Part shown: piece by piece, positions 47,056-55,790 of the stretch | Position numbering within the stretch: the first letter of the stretch is position 1 | Layout: every line of letters begins with the position of its first letter | Assembly (NCBI RefSeq): GCF_900105555.1 | Contig: NZ_FNTZ01000001.1 | Coordinates: forward strand, 1,612,001 to 1,676,000 | Direction of reading: 5' to 3' | Length of the DNA: 64,000 nt | Source of the DNA: Pseudomonas coleopterorum | GTDB taxonomy: Bacteria; Pseudomonadota; Gammaproteobacteria; Pseudomonadales; Pseudomonadaceae | Notes under the pieces: generated by a model | The model's input: the letters and a program-made list of their open reading frames with translations, nothing else | Databases searched by the model: none | What the model was told of the DNA's origin: nothing | Position numbers and translations under genes: made by a program

Positions 47056-50000
47056 TCAACCGGCTTTTGGCGTCAGGCGCTCGAACAGCGCTTCGATGAC
47101 GTTGAAGCGCTCCTCGGCGCGCTCCATCGGCACCATGAATTTGAACAGCGTGGCGCCTTCGAACTTGTAGCGCTTGGGCTGGCTCTGGATCAGCTTGATC
47201 AGGGTCAGCGGATCGACCGGCGTGCTCGGGCCGAATTCGATGCGCCCACCCTGCGGACCACCATCGACCTTGGTGATACCCAACTGCTCGGCTTGAAGCT
47301 TGAGCAGGGTCAGGCGCACCAGGTTCTTGGTCGGTTCGGGCAACAGGCCGAAGCGGTCGATCATTTCCACCTGCAGGTCCTTGAGACCGTCCTCGTCCAC
47401 CGCCGAGGCGATGCGCTTGTAGAGGATCAGGCGAGCGTGCACATCGGGCAGGTAGTCCTCGGGAATCAGAGCGGGCAGGCGCAGGTTGATCTCCGGGCCG
47501 CCGCCCAGGGGCTGGTCCAGGTTGGGTTGCTCGCCCTTGCGGATCGACTTGACCGCACGTTCGAGCATTTCCATGTACAGGGTGAAACCGACCGCCTGGA
47601 TCTGCCCGCTCTGGCCTTCGCCAAGCAGCTCGCCAGCACCGCGGATTTCCAGGTCGTTGGTGGCCAGGACGAAACCGGCACCCAGGTCCTGGGTATTGGC
47701 GATCGCCTCCAGACGCTTTTCGGCGTCCGGAGTGATCTGCTGGCGCGGCGGGGTCAACAGGTAGGCGTAGGCCTGGTGGTGGCTGCGGCCGACGCGCCCG
47801 CGCAGCTGGTGCAACTGGGCCAGACCGAACTTGTCGGCGCGCTCGATGATGATGGTGTTGGCGCTGGGCACGTCGATGCCGGTCTCGATGATGGTCGAGG
47901 CGATCAGTACGTTGAAGCGCTTGTGATAGAAGTCGCTCATCACCTGTTCCAGCTCGCGCTCGCGCATCTGCCCATGGCCGATGCCGATGCGCGCCTCGGG
48001 AACCAGTTCGGCGAGGTCGGCGGCGCATTTCTCGATGGTTTTCACATCGTTGTGCAGGTAGTACACCTGGCCGCCGCGCAACAGCTCGCGCAGCAGCGCT
48101 TCCTTCACGGTGCTCTTGTTCTGCTCCATGACGAAGGTGCGCACCGACAGGCGCCGCGCCGGTGGCGTGGCGATGATCGACAGGTCGCGCATGCCGGCCA
48201 CGGCCATGTTCAGCGTGCGCGGAATCGGCGTGGCGGTCAGGGTCAAAATGTCGACTTCACTGCGCAGGGCCTTGAGCGCCTCTTTCTGACGCACCCCGAA
48301 GCGGTGTTCTTCGTCGATGATCACCAGGCCCAGGTTCTTGATCTTGACGTCGTCCTGCAGCAGCTTGTGGGTACCGATGACGATGTCGATCTTGCCTTCG
48401 GCCAGTTGCTCGACGGCGGCACCCACTTCCTTGGCCGACTTGAAGCGGCTCATCACTTCGACCGTCACCGGCCAATCGGCGAAACGGTCGCGGAAGCTGT
48501 TGTAGTGCTGCTGGGCGAGCAGGGTGGTCGGCACCAGGATGGCCACCTGGCGGCCGCCGTGCACGGCGATGAACGCCGCGCGCATGGCCACTTCGGTCTT
48601 GCCGAAGCCGACGTCGCCGCACACCAGGCGGTCCATGGGCTTGGGCGCGAGCATGTCGTGGCGCACGGCCTCGATGGCCGACTGCTGGTCCGGGGTTTCT
48701 TCGAAAGCGAAGCCGGCGCTGAACGTGGCGTAGTCCAGAGCCGGGTCGGCGAACGCATAGCCTTCGCGCGCCGCGCGGCGGGCATAGATGTCGAGCAACT
48801 CGGCGGCCACGTCGCGCACCTGCTCGGCGGCCTTGCGCTTGGCTTTCTGCCAGGCCTCTGAACCGAGCCGGTGCAGCGGGGCCAGGGCGTCGTCGCTTCC
48901 GGTGTAGCGGGCGATCAGGTGCAGATTGGCCACCGGCACGTAGAGCTTGGCGTTCTCGGCGTATTCCAGGGTGAGGAATTCGGCGACCTGATTGTCGATC
49001 TCCAGCGTCGCCAGCCCCAGGTAGCGGCCCACACCGTGGTCGATGTGCACTACCGGCGCGCCTTCGCGCAGCTCGGTGAGGTTCTTGATGACGTTGTCAT
49101 TGGCCGCGTCGGCGCGCTTGTCGCGACGACGGCGCTGCATCACGCGCTGGCCGAACAGCGGACTCTCCGCGATCAGGGCCAGGGCCGGGTCGAGAATCTG
49201 CAGGCCTTCGTCGAGCGGCGCGATGGTGATCGCCAGACGTTCCTTGCCCTCGGCGAACTCGTTCCAGCCGTCCACCGTGCGAGGGCGGACCTTGAGCCGC
49301 TCCAGCAGCTCCAGCAGCACTTCACGGCGACCGGCGGATTCGGCGGTGAACAGCACCCGCCCCGGAAATTGGTCGAGGAATCCGGCCAGCGCGGCGAGGG
49401 GCTGGGTGGCCTTGGCCTCGATGGCCAGGTCCGGCAGCGCCGCTGCGGCGAAACGTTCACGGCCCGGCCCCGGCTCCAGGTCATCCTGGCTGACGATGAT
49501 GCGTGGCCAGGTCTTGAGCTGGGCGAAGCAGTCTTCCACCGGCATGAACAGTTCGGCAGGCGGCAGCAACGGACGCGCAGGATCGACCCGACGCTCCTCG
49601 TAACGGTTGCGCACGTCGCTCCAGAAATGCTCGGCGGCCTGTTCGATACCCGGCAGCGAGAACACCTGGGTGTCCTGGGGCAGATAGTCGAACAGGGTCG
49701 AGGTTTCTTCGAAGAACAGCGGCAGGTAGTACTCGATACCGGCAGGGGTGATGCCGCTGCTCAGGTCCTGAAAGATCGGGCAGCGACGGAAATCGACGTC
49801 GAAACGTTCGCGAAAGCGTGCCTTGAAGCGGGTCACCGCTTCCTTCTGCAGGGGGAATTCGCGGGCCGGCAGCAGGCGGATCGACTCGACCTTGTCGATG
49901 GAACGCTGGGTCTCCGGGTCGAAGGTGCGCAGCGTCTCGATCTCGTCGTCGAACAGGTCGATCCGATAGGGCAGCTTGCTGCCCATGGGGAACAGGTCGA

Positions 50001-50505
50001 TCAGGGCGCCGCGCACGGCAAATTCACCGTGCTCGTACACCGTGTCGACGTAGCGGTAGCCGCTGGCCTCCAGACGCGTGCGCATCTGCTCTACGTCCAG
50101 GCGTTGCCCCACGTCCAGCACCAGGCTGCTGCCCAGCAGGAACTGGGTCGGCGCCAGCCGATGTAGGGCAGTGGTGATGGGCACTACCAAAACCCCGTGC
50201 GCCAGCTCGGGCAGGCGGTAGAGGGCGGCGATACGCTGGGAGATGATGTCCTGGTGCGGCGAGAACAGGTCGTACGGCAGGGTCTCCCAGTCGGGGAAAT
50301 GCAACACCGGCAACTGCGGGGCGAAGAAACGCAGTTCCTGCTCCAGCCGGTCGGCGCTTTGGCTGTCGGCAGTGAGCAGAAGCGTGAAGCGCTTGGCGGC
50401 ATTGGCCGCTTCGGCGATCGCCAGGCTCAGGGCGGCCCCGGGCAGGTTGCCCCAGGCGTGTTTGCCTGCCGAGGCAGGGAGTTGCGGAAGGCGCAGAACA
50501 GGCAC
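47056..50505 (-). CDS. mfd: Transcription-repair coupling factor Mfd
   Basis: An 1149-residue translocase that removes stalled RNA polymerase from lesions and recruits UvrA. Order: UvrB-like N-terminal domains (about 1-330; FPDWETLPYDLFSPHQDII), the RNA-polymerase-interaction (CarD-like) domain (GAPVVHIDHGVGRYLGL, about 485) and RecG-like ATPase lobes. The lobes show RLVCGDVGFGKTEVAMRAAF (motif I), IIDEEHRFGVRQKEALKAL (II), HQLRGRVGRSHHQAYAYLL (VI). A C-terminal TRCF domain follows. Full length and intact. Divergent from gapB; its stop is followed at once by the SNF2 start. Confidence 0.96.
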   Translation of the reverse strand: MPVLRLPQLPASAGKHAWGNLPGAALSLAIAEAANAAKRFTLLLTADSQSADRLEQELRFFAPQLPVLHFPDWETLPYDLFSPHQDIISQRIAALYRLPELAHGVLVVPITTALHRLAPTQFLLGSSLVLDVGQRLDVEQMRTRLEASGYRYVDTVYEHGEFAVRGALIDLFPMGSKLPYRIDLFDDEIETLRTFDPETQRSIDKVESIRLLPAREFPLQKEAVTRFKARFRERFDVDFRRCPIFQDLSSGITPAGIEYYLPLFFEETSTLFDYLPQDTQVFSLPGIEQAAEHFWSDVRNRYEERRVDPARPLLPPAELFMPVEDCFAQLKTWPRIIVSQDDLEPGPGRERFAAAALPDLAIEAKATQPLAALAGFLDQFPGRVLFTAESAGRREVLLELLERLKVRPRTVDGWNEFAEGKERLAITIAPLDEGLQILDPALALIAESPLFGQRVMQRRRRDKRADAANDNVIKNLTELREGAPVVHIDHGVGRYLGLATLEIDNQVAEFLTLEYAENAKLYVPVANLHLIARYTGSDDALAPLHRLGSEAWQKAKRKAAEQVRDVAAELLDIYARRAAREGYAFADPALDYATFSAGFAFEETPDQQSAIEAVRHDMLAPKPMDRLVCGDVGFGKTEVAMRAAFIAVHGGRQVAILVPTTLLAQQHYNSFRDRFADWPVTVEVMSRFKSAKEVGAAVEQLAEGKIDIVIGTHKLLQDDVKIKNLGLVIIDEEHRFGVRQKEALKALRSEVDILTLTATPIPRTLNMAVAGMRDLSIIATPPARRLSVRTFVMEQNKSTVKEALLRELLRGGQVYYLHNDVKTIEKCAADLAELVPEARIGIGHGQMRERELEQVMSDFYHKRFNVLIASTIIETGIDVPSANTIIIERADKFGLAQLHQLRGRVGRSHHQAYAYLLTPPRQQITPDAEKRLEAIANTQDLGAGFVLATNDLEIRGAGELLGEGQSGQIQAVGFTLYMEMLERAVKSIRKGEQPNLDQPLGGGPEINLRLPALIPEDYLPDVHARLILYKRIASAVDEDGLKDLQVEMIDRFGLLPEPTKNLVRLTLLKLQAEQLGITKVDGGPQGGRIEFGPSTPVDPLTLIKLIQSQPKRYKFEGATLFKFMVPMERAEERFNVIEALFERLTPKAG

Positions 50506-50814
50506 GGGAGGTTGAGCTCCAAGCGTTGCGGCGGAAAACGAGGATTGTACCGGGGCGACGGTGGGCTGTCAGGTGCTGTGATGGGGTTGTGCCATTGCGG
50601 CGGCTCGAGCGGGCGGTGATGGCCGCGTCACGGTGCTTCGCACTGCCTCTTGTCAGAAAACCGCCGGGTATGAGCTACCTCGTTGGCGCGCCTCGGTTTT
50701 TTTGACGGTCCTATTCGCCAAACTTCACGACGTCGATAAGCGCAGATTGCTCCGGCCGCGCGGCGAAGTCATAATGTAGCCCGTTTTCTCAGCCCCTACA
50801 TGTGGAAGGTTACC
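50506..50814. other. Divergent mfd / gapB promoter region
   Basis: About 310 bases. The gapB side carries a sigma-70-type promoter at 50747-50775. The mfd side shows GGCGGAAAACGAGGATTGTACC with no clear -35/-10. No gene or operator recognised. Confidence 0.6.
50747..50775 (+). promoter_or_regulatory. Sigma-70-type promoter of gapB
   Basis: TTGCTC (50747-50752), 17-base spacer, CATAAT (50770-50775); start expected about 50782, 33 bases before the GTG start. Confidence 0.55.
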
Positions 50815-52263
50815 GTGACTCAGAAGCCCGACCAGTGTCTTGGTGAATGGATCGATCGTGAAGCACTCGCCGAAGCGATGATTCCTTTGATCGGCCAGCT
50901 CTACCGCAATAACAACGTAGTCACCTCCATCTACGGCCGCAGCCTGATCAACCGTTCGGTGATCGAGCTGCTCAAGGCGCACCGCTTCGCTCGCCATCGC
51001 CAGTCCGATTCCTCGGAGCTGTCGGTGCACGAGACGTTCCCGCTGATCAAGGCGATGAGCGAACTCAAGCTGGGCGCTGCCTCCGTGGATCTGGGCAAGC
51101 TCGCGGTCAAGTTCAAGGATAGCGGCAACGGGCGCAGCGCCGAACAGTTCGTGCGTGAAGAGCTGGCGGACGTGGTCGGCAAGCAGAACCAGGGCGAGCG
51201 TACCGGTACCGACGTGGTGCTGTACGGTTTCGGCCGCATCGGTCGCCTGCTGGCGCGCATCCTGGTCGAGAAGGCGGGTGCCGGCGACGGCCTGCGTCTG
51301 CGTGCGATCGTCGTGCGCAAAGGCGCCGACAACGATCTGGTCAAGCGTGCCAGCCTGCTGCGTCGCGACTCGGTGCACGGCTCCTTCGACGGCATCATCC
51401 ATGTCGACGAAGCGAACAGCACCCTGACCGTCAATGGCAACCTGATCCAGGTCATCTACGCCAAGAACCCGAGCGAAGTCGACTACACCCAGTACGGCAT
51501 CAAGAATGCCCTGCTGGTCGACAACACCGGCGTCTGGCGCGATGCCGACGGCCTTGGCCAGCACCTGGCCTGCCCAGGCATCGACCGCGTGGTGCTGACC
51601 GCACCGGGCAAGGGCAAGCTCAAGAACATCGTGCATGGCATCAACCATGGCACGATCACTGCCGATGACAAGATCGTGTCGGCGGCGTCCTGCACCACCA
51701 ACGCCATCGTACCGGTGCTCAAGGCGGTCAACGACAAGTTCGGCATCGTCAACGGCCACGTTGAAACCGTTCACTCGTACACCAACGACCAGAACCTGAT
51801 CGACAACTTCCACAAGGGCGACCGTCGCGGCCGTTCGGCGGCGTTGAACATGGTCATCACCGAGACCGGCGCTGCCACCGCTGCCGCCAAGGCGCTGCCC
51901 GAACTGGCCGGCAAGCTGACTGGCAACGCCATTCGCGTGCCGACGCCGAACGTCTCCATGGCCATTCTCAACCTGAACCTCGAGAAGGCCAGCACCCGCG
52001 AAGAGATGAACGAGTACCTGCGCTACATGGCGCTGCACTCGGACCTGTCCCGGCAGATCGATTTCGTCAACTCCCAGGAAGTGGTATCGACCGACTTCGT
52101 CGGCTCGCGCTATGCCGGTGTGGTCGACGCCGAGGCCACCATCTGCAACGACAACCGCGTCGTGTTGTACGTCTGGTACGACAACGAATTCGGCTACAGC
52201 TGCCAGGTGGTCCGTGTGATGGAAGACATGGCGGGCGTCAACCCTCCAGCTTTTCCACACTGA
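50815..52263 (+). CDS. gapB: Glyceraldehyde-3-phosphate dehydrogenase with N-terminal extension (GapB type)
   Basis: A 482-residue GAPDH. A Pseudomonas-type N-terminal extension (about 120 residues, EWIDREALAEAMIPLIGQLY) precedes the NAD-binding domain (VVLYGFGRIGRLLARILVE). The active-site cysteine is in SAASCTTNAIVPVLKAV, and NHGTITADDKI and SYTNDQNLIDNFHKGDRRG (phosphate site) follow. It ends with YVWYDNEFGYSCQVVRVM. The start is taken at GTG 50815 with GGAAGG 5 bases upstream; an ATG five codons earlier has no ribosome site. This class mainly serves gluconeogenesis in pseudomonads (literature, not shown here). Ends at a strong terminator. Confidence 0.93.
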   Translation: MTQKPDQCLGEWIDREALAEAMIPLIGQLYRNNNVVTSIYGRSLINRSVIELLKAHRFARHRQSDSSELSVHETFPLIKAMSELKLGAASVDLGKLAVKFKDSGNGRSAEQFVREELADVVGKQNQGERTGTDVVLYGFGRIGRLLARILVEKAGAGDGLRLRAIVVRKGADNDLVKRASLLRRDSVHGSFDGIIHVDEANSTLTVNGNLIQVIYAKNPSEVDYTQYGIKNALLVDNTGVWRDADGLGQHLACPGIDRVVLTAPGKGKLKNIVHGINHGTITADDKIVSAASCTTNAIVPVLKAVNDKFGIVNGHVETVHSYTNDQNLIDNFHKGDRRGRSAALNMVITETGAATAAAKALPELAGKLTGNAIRVPTPNVSMAILNLNLEKASTREEMNEYLRYMALHSDLSRQIDFVNSQEVVSTDFVGSRYAGVVDAEATICNDNRVVLYVWYDNEFGYSCQVVRVMEDMAGVNPPAFPH

Positions 52264-52279
52264 GCCTGAGCGCTGAATG

Positions 52280-52313
52280 AAAAACGCCCCGACTGGTTCG
52301 GGGCGTTTTTTTT
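52280..52313 (+). terminator. Terminator of gapB
   Basis: AAAACGCCCC-GACTGGTTC-GGGGCGTTTTTTTT: strong stem and eight T, 17 bases after the stop. Confidence 0.94.
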
Positions 52314-52337
52314 GCGTGGGGTGTCAGGTATGGCCTC

Positions 52338-52428
52338 TTCGCGGGCAGAGCCCGCTCCCACAGGGGGGGTTACTTAAATACAGGCTCTTGTGGGAGCGGG
52401 GCGGGCGGCGAGCCATCTGCCCGCGAAA
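52338..52428. repeat. REPIN (inverted pair of REP palindromes)
   Basis: TTCGCGGGCAGAGCCCGCTC (from 52338) and, inverted, TGTGGGAGCGGG...TGCCCGCGAA (to about 52426). This is the common Pseudomonas REP type (TGTGGGAGCGGGCTTGCCCGCGAA). The two arms are separated by about 22 bases rich in A/T. Confidence 0.85.
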
Positions 52429-52442
52429 GCCGCACCGCGGTA

Positions 52443-53732
52443 TCAGGCCTGCGCCGCCAAAGCCGTACGCTGCGCATGCCGGTCGCCGCGAAACAGCACC
52501 AGGGTCGCTACCAGCCCCAACACCGCCGCGCCACTGAGCCAGATGCCCGGTGCCGCCTTGTTGTCCAGCGCGTGAATCAGGTAGGTGCACGCCACAGGGG
52601 TGAACCCGCCGAACGTCGCCGTGGCCAGGCTATAGGCCAGCGAAAACCCGGTGGTGCGCACGTCCAGGGGCATGATCTCGGTCAGCGCCACGACCATGGC
52701 ACCGTTGTACGAGCCATACAGGAACGACAGCCACAGCTCGACCGTCAGCAGACGGCCAAAGCTGGGATCCGCCACCAGCCACGACAAGGTCGGGTAGGCC
52801 GTCAGAATCGCCAGCACCGTGGCCGCGAGCAGCAAAGGTTTACGCCCGATGCGGTCCGACAGTGCGCCCATGATCGGCAGCCAGATGAAGTTGGAAAGGC
52901 CCACGGCCATGGTCACCAGCAGCGCATCCATGTCCGACAGGTGCAGCTCGTTCTTGCCGAACGTCGGCGTGTAGGCGGTGATCAGGTAGAACGAAACGGT
53001 GGTCATCACCACCAGCGCCATGCCCGCCAGGACCAGGCGGAAATTCTGCGCCACCGAATGCACGACTTGCTTGAGCGTGGGTCGATGGGTGCGCGCTTCG
53101 AACTCGGGCGTCTCTTCAAGCGAACGACGAATGAAGAAAATCACCGGTACGATCATGCAGCCCACCAGGAACGGCACCCGCCAGCCCCATTCACCCATTT
53201 GTTGCGCATCGAGGAAGTGGTTGAGCAGCACTCCGAGCAGGCCGGCGAAGACCACGGCGACCTGCTGGCTGGCCGACTGCCAGCTGACGAAGAAACCCTT
53301 GCGCCCCGGCGTGGCAATCTCGGCCAGGTACACCGACACACCGCCCAACTCCACGCCTGCCGAGAAGCCCTGCAACAGTCGCCCGAGCAGCACCAGCAGC
53401 GGCGCCGCGACGCCCAAGGTCGCATAGCCAGGTACGCAGGCAATCAATACCGTGCCCAAAGCCATCAAGGCCAAGGTCACGATCAGCCCTTTGCGCCGTC
53501 CGTGCCGATCGATGTACGCACCCAGAAAGATGGCCCCCAGGGGGCGCATGAGAAAGCCGGCACCGAAGGTGGCCAGCGACAGCATCAGCGAAGCGAAGGC
53601 ACTGTCGGTCGGAAAGAACGTCTTGGCGATGGCCGTGGCGTAGAAGCCATAGACCATGAAATCGAACATTTCCAGAAAATTGCCGCTGACAACGCGAAAG
53701 ATCGCCTTGCCTTTACCCACCTCAGACGTCAT
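52443..53732 (-). CDS. citA: Citrate-proton symporter (CitA/TcuC type MFS)
   Basis: A 428-residue major-facilitator transporter with about 12 membrane helices. It closely resembles CitA by recall: [40 protein letters not shown] (MFS motif after helix 2), [18 protein letters not shown] and [19 protein letters not shown]. The first 48 codons of the long open frame are upstream of the true start at 53732 and do not match. It imports citrate or tricarballylate; no adjacent sensor or regulator gene. A 27-bp palindromic region at 53815 is a candidate operator. Substrate is inferred. Confidence 0.85.
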   Translation of the reverse strand: MTSEVGKGKAIFRVVSGNFLEMFDFMVYGFYATAIAKTFFPTDSAFASLMLSLATFGAGFLMRPLGAIFLGAYIDRHGRRKGLIVTLALMALGTVLIACVPGYATLGVAAPLLVLLGRLLQGFSAGVELGGVSVYLAEIATPGRKGFFVSWQSASQQVAVVFAGLLGVLLNHFLDAQQMGEWGWRVPFLVGCMIVPVIFFIRRSLEETPEFEARTHRPTLKQVVHSVAQNFRLVLAGMALVVMTTVSFYLITAYTPTFGKNELHLSDMDALLVTMAVGLSNFIWLPIMGALSDRIGRKPLLLAATVLAILTAYPTLSWLVADPSFGRLLTVELWLSFLYGSYNGAMVVALTEIMPLDVRTTGFSLAYSLATATFGGFTPVACTYLIHALDNKAAPGIWLSGAAVLGLVATLVLFRGDRHAQRTALAAQA

Positions 53733-53814
53733 GGCTGTGCTCACTTTACTTGATCTTATAGGTGACCCATGGCAATAGACGCGTCGAGCTTTCGGGCACA
53801 ACGGTCCAACGCCG

Positions 53815-53841
53815 GGAACATATCTTGTAACAATATGTTCC
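53815..53841. promoter_or_regulatory. Perfect inverted repeat upstream of citA
   Basis: GGAACATAT-CTTGTAACA-ATATGTTCC, 9-bp arms, 83-110 bases before the citA start. A second pair, TCACTTTAC (53741) and GTAAAGTGA (53855), flanks it. Likely binding site of an unidentified regulator. Confidence 0.6.
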
Positions 53842-53903
53842 AGATCAACCTCAGGTAAAGTGAATTCGTACGCCAACCAGGCAGTGACGCAGGCCTTCGA
53901 CGC

Positions 53904-54128
53904 TCAGGCCGGACGCCAGCTGACACCATTGATACCGAATTTTTCGGCCGATGGCTGACTGGTCTTTTTTACATGCTCACGGCCGAATCGACCGATGCGG
54001 CCGACCCCTGCATCGCAGCTTGCCCAATGCCAAGCCTCGCTGCTGTCCATTTTCTCGGCTCGGATGATGAACGACTTGGGGTCGCCGTGCAGGGTGTAAT
54101 CGATGACGAACAGTTTTGCGTTGTTCAT
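53904..54128 (-). CDS. DUF6555 family small protein
   Basis: A 74-residue Pseudomonas-type protein: LFVIDYTLHGDPKSFIIRAE, SSEAWHWASCDAGVGRIGRF and AEKFGINGVSWRP. The tryptophan and glycine pattern of the DUF6555 family is clear. No signal or membrane segment. It lies alone between citA (upstream region) and the AGE-family gene. Function unknown to me. Confidence 0.75.
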   Translation of the reverse strand: MNNAKLFVIDYTLHGDPKSFIIRAEKMDSSEAWHWASCDAGVGRIGRFGREHVKKTSQPSAEKFGINGVSWRPA

Positions 54129-54188
54129 GGGGCCGAAGATCTTCCTTGTGAGGTGCGTCTCAATGAGTTTCGGAGTCCGGCCCGTCTG

Positions 54189-54224
54189 AAAAATTCAGTC
54201 GGATTGGCGCAACCACGCCAATCC
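54189..54224 (-). terminator. Terminator-like hairpin after the AGE-family gene
   Basis: GGATTGGCG-TGGTTG-CGCCAATCC on the minus strand, followed by GACTGAATTTTTC; 9-bp perfect stem, T-run displaced by eight bases. Confidence 0.6.
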
Positions 54225-54241
54225 CCTGAAGCGTGTAGCGC

Positions 54242-55492
54242 TCATCCCAGCCCAGATTGGCGCGCCAGCGCGGTCGCCAGGCTGGGCGCCAGTGGCAGAG
54301 CTGGCAACAGGGTCGCCTGATAGGCGTGGTAGAGGTCGGGTTTGCCCGGCCAGATGGTCTGCGCCGGTTGATTGCCCGTATCGAGTTCATGGTGCCAGCT
54401 GCCATGCTCGCGATCGATCAGGTAGAGGTCGATGTAGTCCCAGAACTCACGGTACCAGCGCTCATGGCTGGCATCGCCAGTACGCTGGTACAGCGCTGCA
54501 GCGGCAGCCACCGCTTCGGCCAGCGTCCAGTGCAGGCGCTGCGCGACCACCGGCCGTTGTTGCCAGTCCACCGTGTAGACGATTCCCGGCTGGCCATCCA
54601 CCGCCCAGCCGACCCGACAGGCTGCGGCGAACAGATGCTGGGCGTCTTCGGCCAGCCAGCTGGGGTTGGCCAGACCGATGCGGTGCCGTGCGGCTTCCAG
54701 GTGCAGGAGCAGCCGCGCCCACTCGAAGGCATGCCCTGGCGTCTGTCCGTAGGGACGGAACTCGTCCCCGGGGCGGTCATGGTTGTAGTCGGGTAGCGCT
54801 TGCCAGTGGGCGTCGAAATGTTCGACTGGCAGATAGTTGGTGGCTGCCGCGTGCTGGTGAATCAGCCGCTCGCTGATCGCCAGTGCGCGATCCAGCCACT
54901 TGGCGTCGTTGCAGACGTCGGCCAGGGCCAGGCAGGCCTCCACCCCGTGCATGTTGCTGTTGCCACCCCGGTAGTCTTCCTGGTCGCTCCAGTCCTGAGC
55001 GAAGGATTCCACGAATGCCTGCTCGGCCTCGCACCAGAAGCGCCGCTCCAGAACGTCGACCGCGTCGGCCAGCAACGCCGCAGCGCCTGGTCGTCCGGCC
55101 GCTACGGCCGAGCTCGCCGCCAGCGCCACGAATGCATGCAGATAGGCTTGCTTGCGCGACGTGGAGGCCGGCCTGGCGCTGGCATGCCAGCCACCGTGCC
55201 GTGCATCGCGCAATGGACCCTGCAACGCGCGGATGCCATGGTCGACCATGGCCGCACTGCCAGGGATGCCCTGCAGGCAGGCCAGGGCAAAGCTATGGGT
55301 CATGCGGGCGGTCTGTATGGTCAATGCACCGCTGGCCAGCACCGGTCGGCCCCGGTTGTCGAGGTCCGCAAAGCCGTCTTCGATGCGCGCCGCCTTGGCG
55401 AACTCCAGCAATCGCTGGCCTTGCCGGGCCAGCCAGTGCCGGTGGGCGGGAAGGGTCAACCAACTGTTCGCGGCAGGAGTGAGGGTCTCCAT
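54242..55492 (-). CDS. AGE-family sugar isomerase/epimerase (mannose isomerase-like)
   Basis: A 416-residue (alpha/alpha)6-barrel enzyme of the N-acylglucosamine 2-epimerase superfamily, in the aldose-ketose isomerase subgroup. Visible motifs: TARMTHSFALACLQGIPG, GGWHASARP, YLHAFVALAASSAVAAG, GGNSNMHGVEACLALAD, GQTPGHAFEWARLLLHLEA and HGSWHHELDTG; the histidines in MHG, GHAFEW and WHHE are the usual catalytic/metal-like sites. The substrate is most likely mannose or fructose/glucose; context does not settle it. The start at 55492 is preferred; a reading from 55528 would add 12 residues. Confidence 0.82.
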   Translation of the reverse strand: METLTPAANSWLTLPAHRHWLARQGQRLLEFAKAARIEDGFADLDNRGRPVLASGALTIQTARMTHSFALACLQGIPGSAAMVDHGIRALQGPLRDARHGGWHASARPASTSRKQAYLHAFVALAASSAVAAGRPGAAALLADAVDVLERRFWCEAEQAFVESFAQDWSDQEDYRGGNSNMHGVEACLALADVCNDAKWLDRALAISERLIHQHAAATNYLPVEHFDAHWQALPDYNHDRPGDEFRPYGQTPGHAFEWARLLLHLEAARHRIGLANPSWLAEDAQHLFAAACRVGWAVDGQPGIVYTVDWQQRPVVAQRLHWTLAEAVAAAAALYQRTGDASHERWYREFWDYIDLYLIDREHGSWHHELDTGNQPAQTIWPGKPDLYHAYQATLLPALPLAPSLATALARQSGLG

Positions 55493-55598
55493 CGGTACGA
55501 ATGCCTCGCTAGGGGATGCAGGAAGCATCCAGCATAGCGGGGCGCAATGGCGCTTGGGTGGCGCCGACCCTCAGAGTCGGGCTTGTGGCCGATTCGGC

Positions 55599-55754
55599 CT
55601 ATTGATAGGACTCGTCATCCTCGTCATCTTCTTCCTGAAGCGGCACCGTGGCATCTTCAGTGGTCACCGAGCCTGGGTCCTCGCTGCCTGGATCGTTGAT
55701 GAAGGGCACACCATTGGGGCCTTTTTCTTCTTTGCCTTCGGTTTCAGGTGTCAT
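55599..55754 (-). CDS. Small acidic protein (51 residues)
   Basis: Open frame of 52 codons with AGGAG 7-11 bases before ATG 55754. The product starts MTPETEGKEEKGPNGVP and ends with the acidic tail EEDDEDDESYQ; it has no hydrophobic core and would be intrinsically disordered. It lies between the AGE-family gene and an MFS transporter gene, all on the minus strand, 36 bases after the transporter stop. Coding nature rests on the ribosome site and composition; it is too short for confident similarity by eye. Confidence 0.6.
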   Translation of the reverse strand: MTPETEGKEEKGPNGVPFINDPGSEDPGSVTTEDATVPLQEEDDEDDESYQ

Positions 55755-55790
55755 GGTCATTCTCCTGTTGGCGACCTGCAGACGGTCGAC

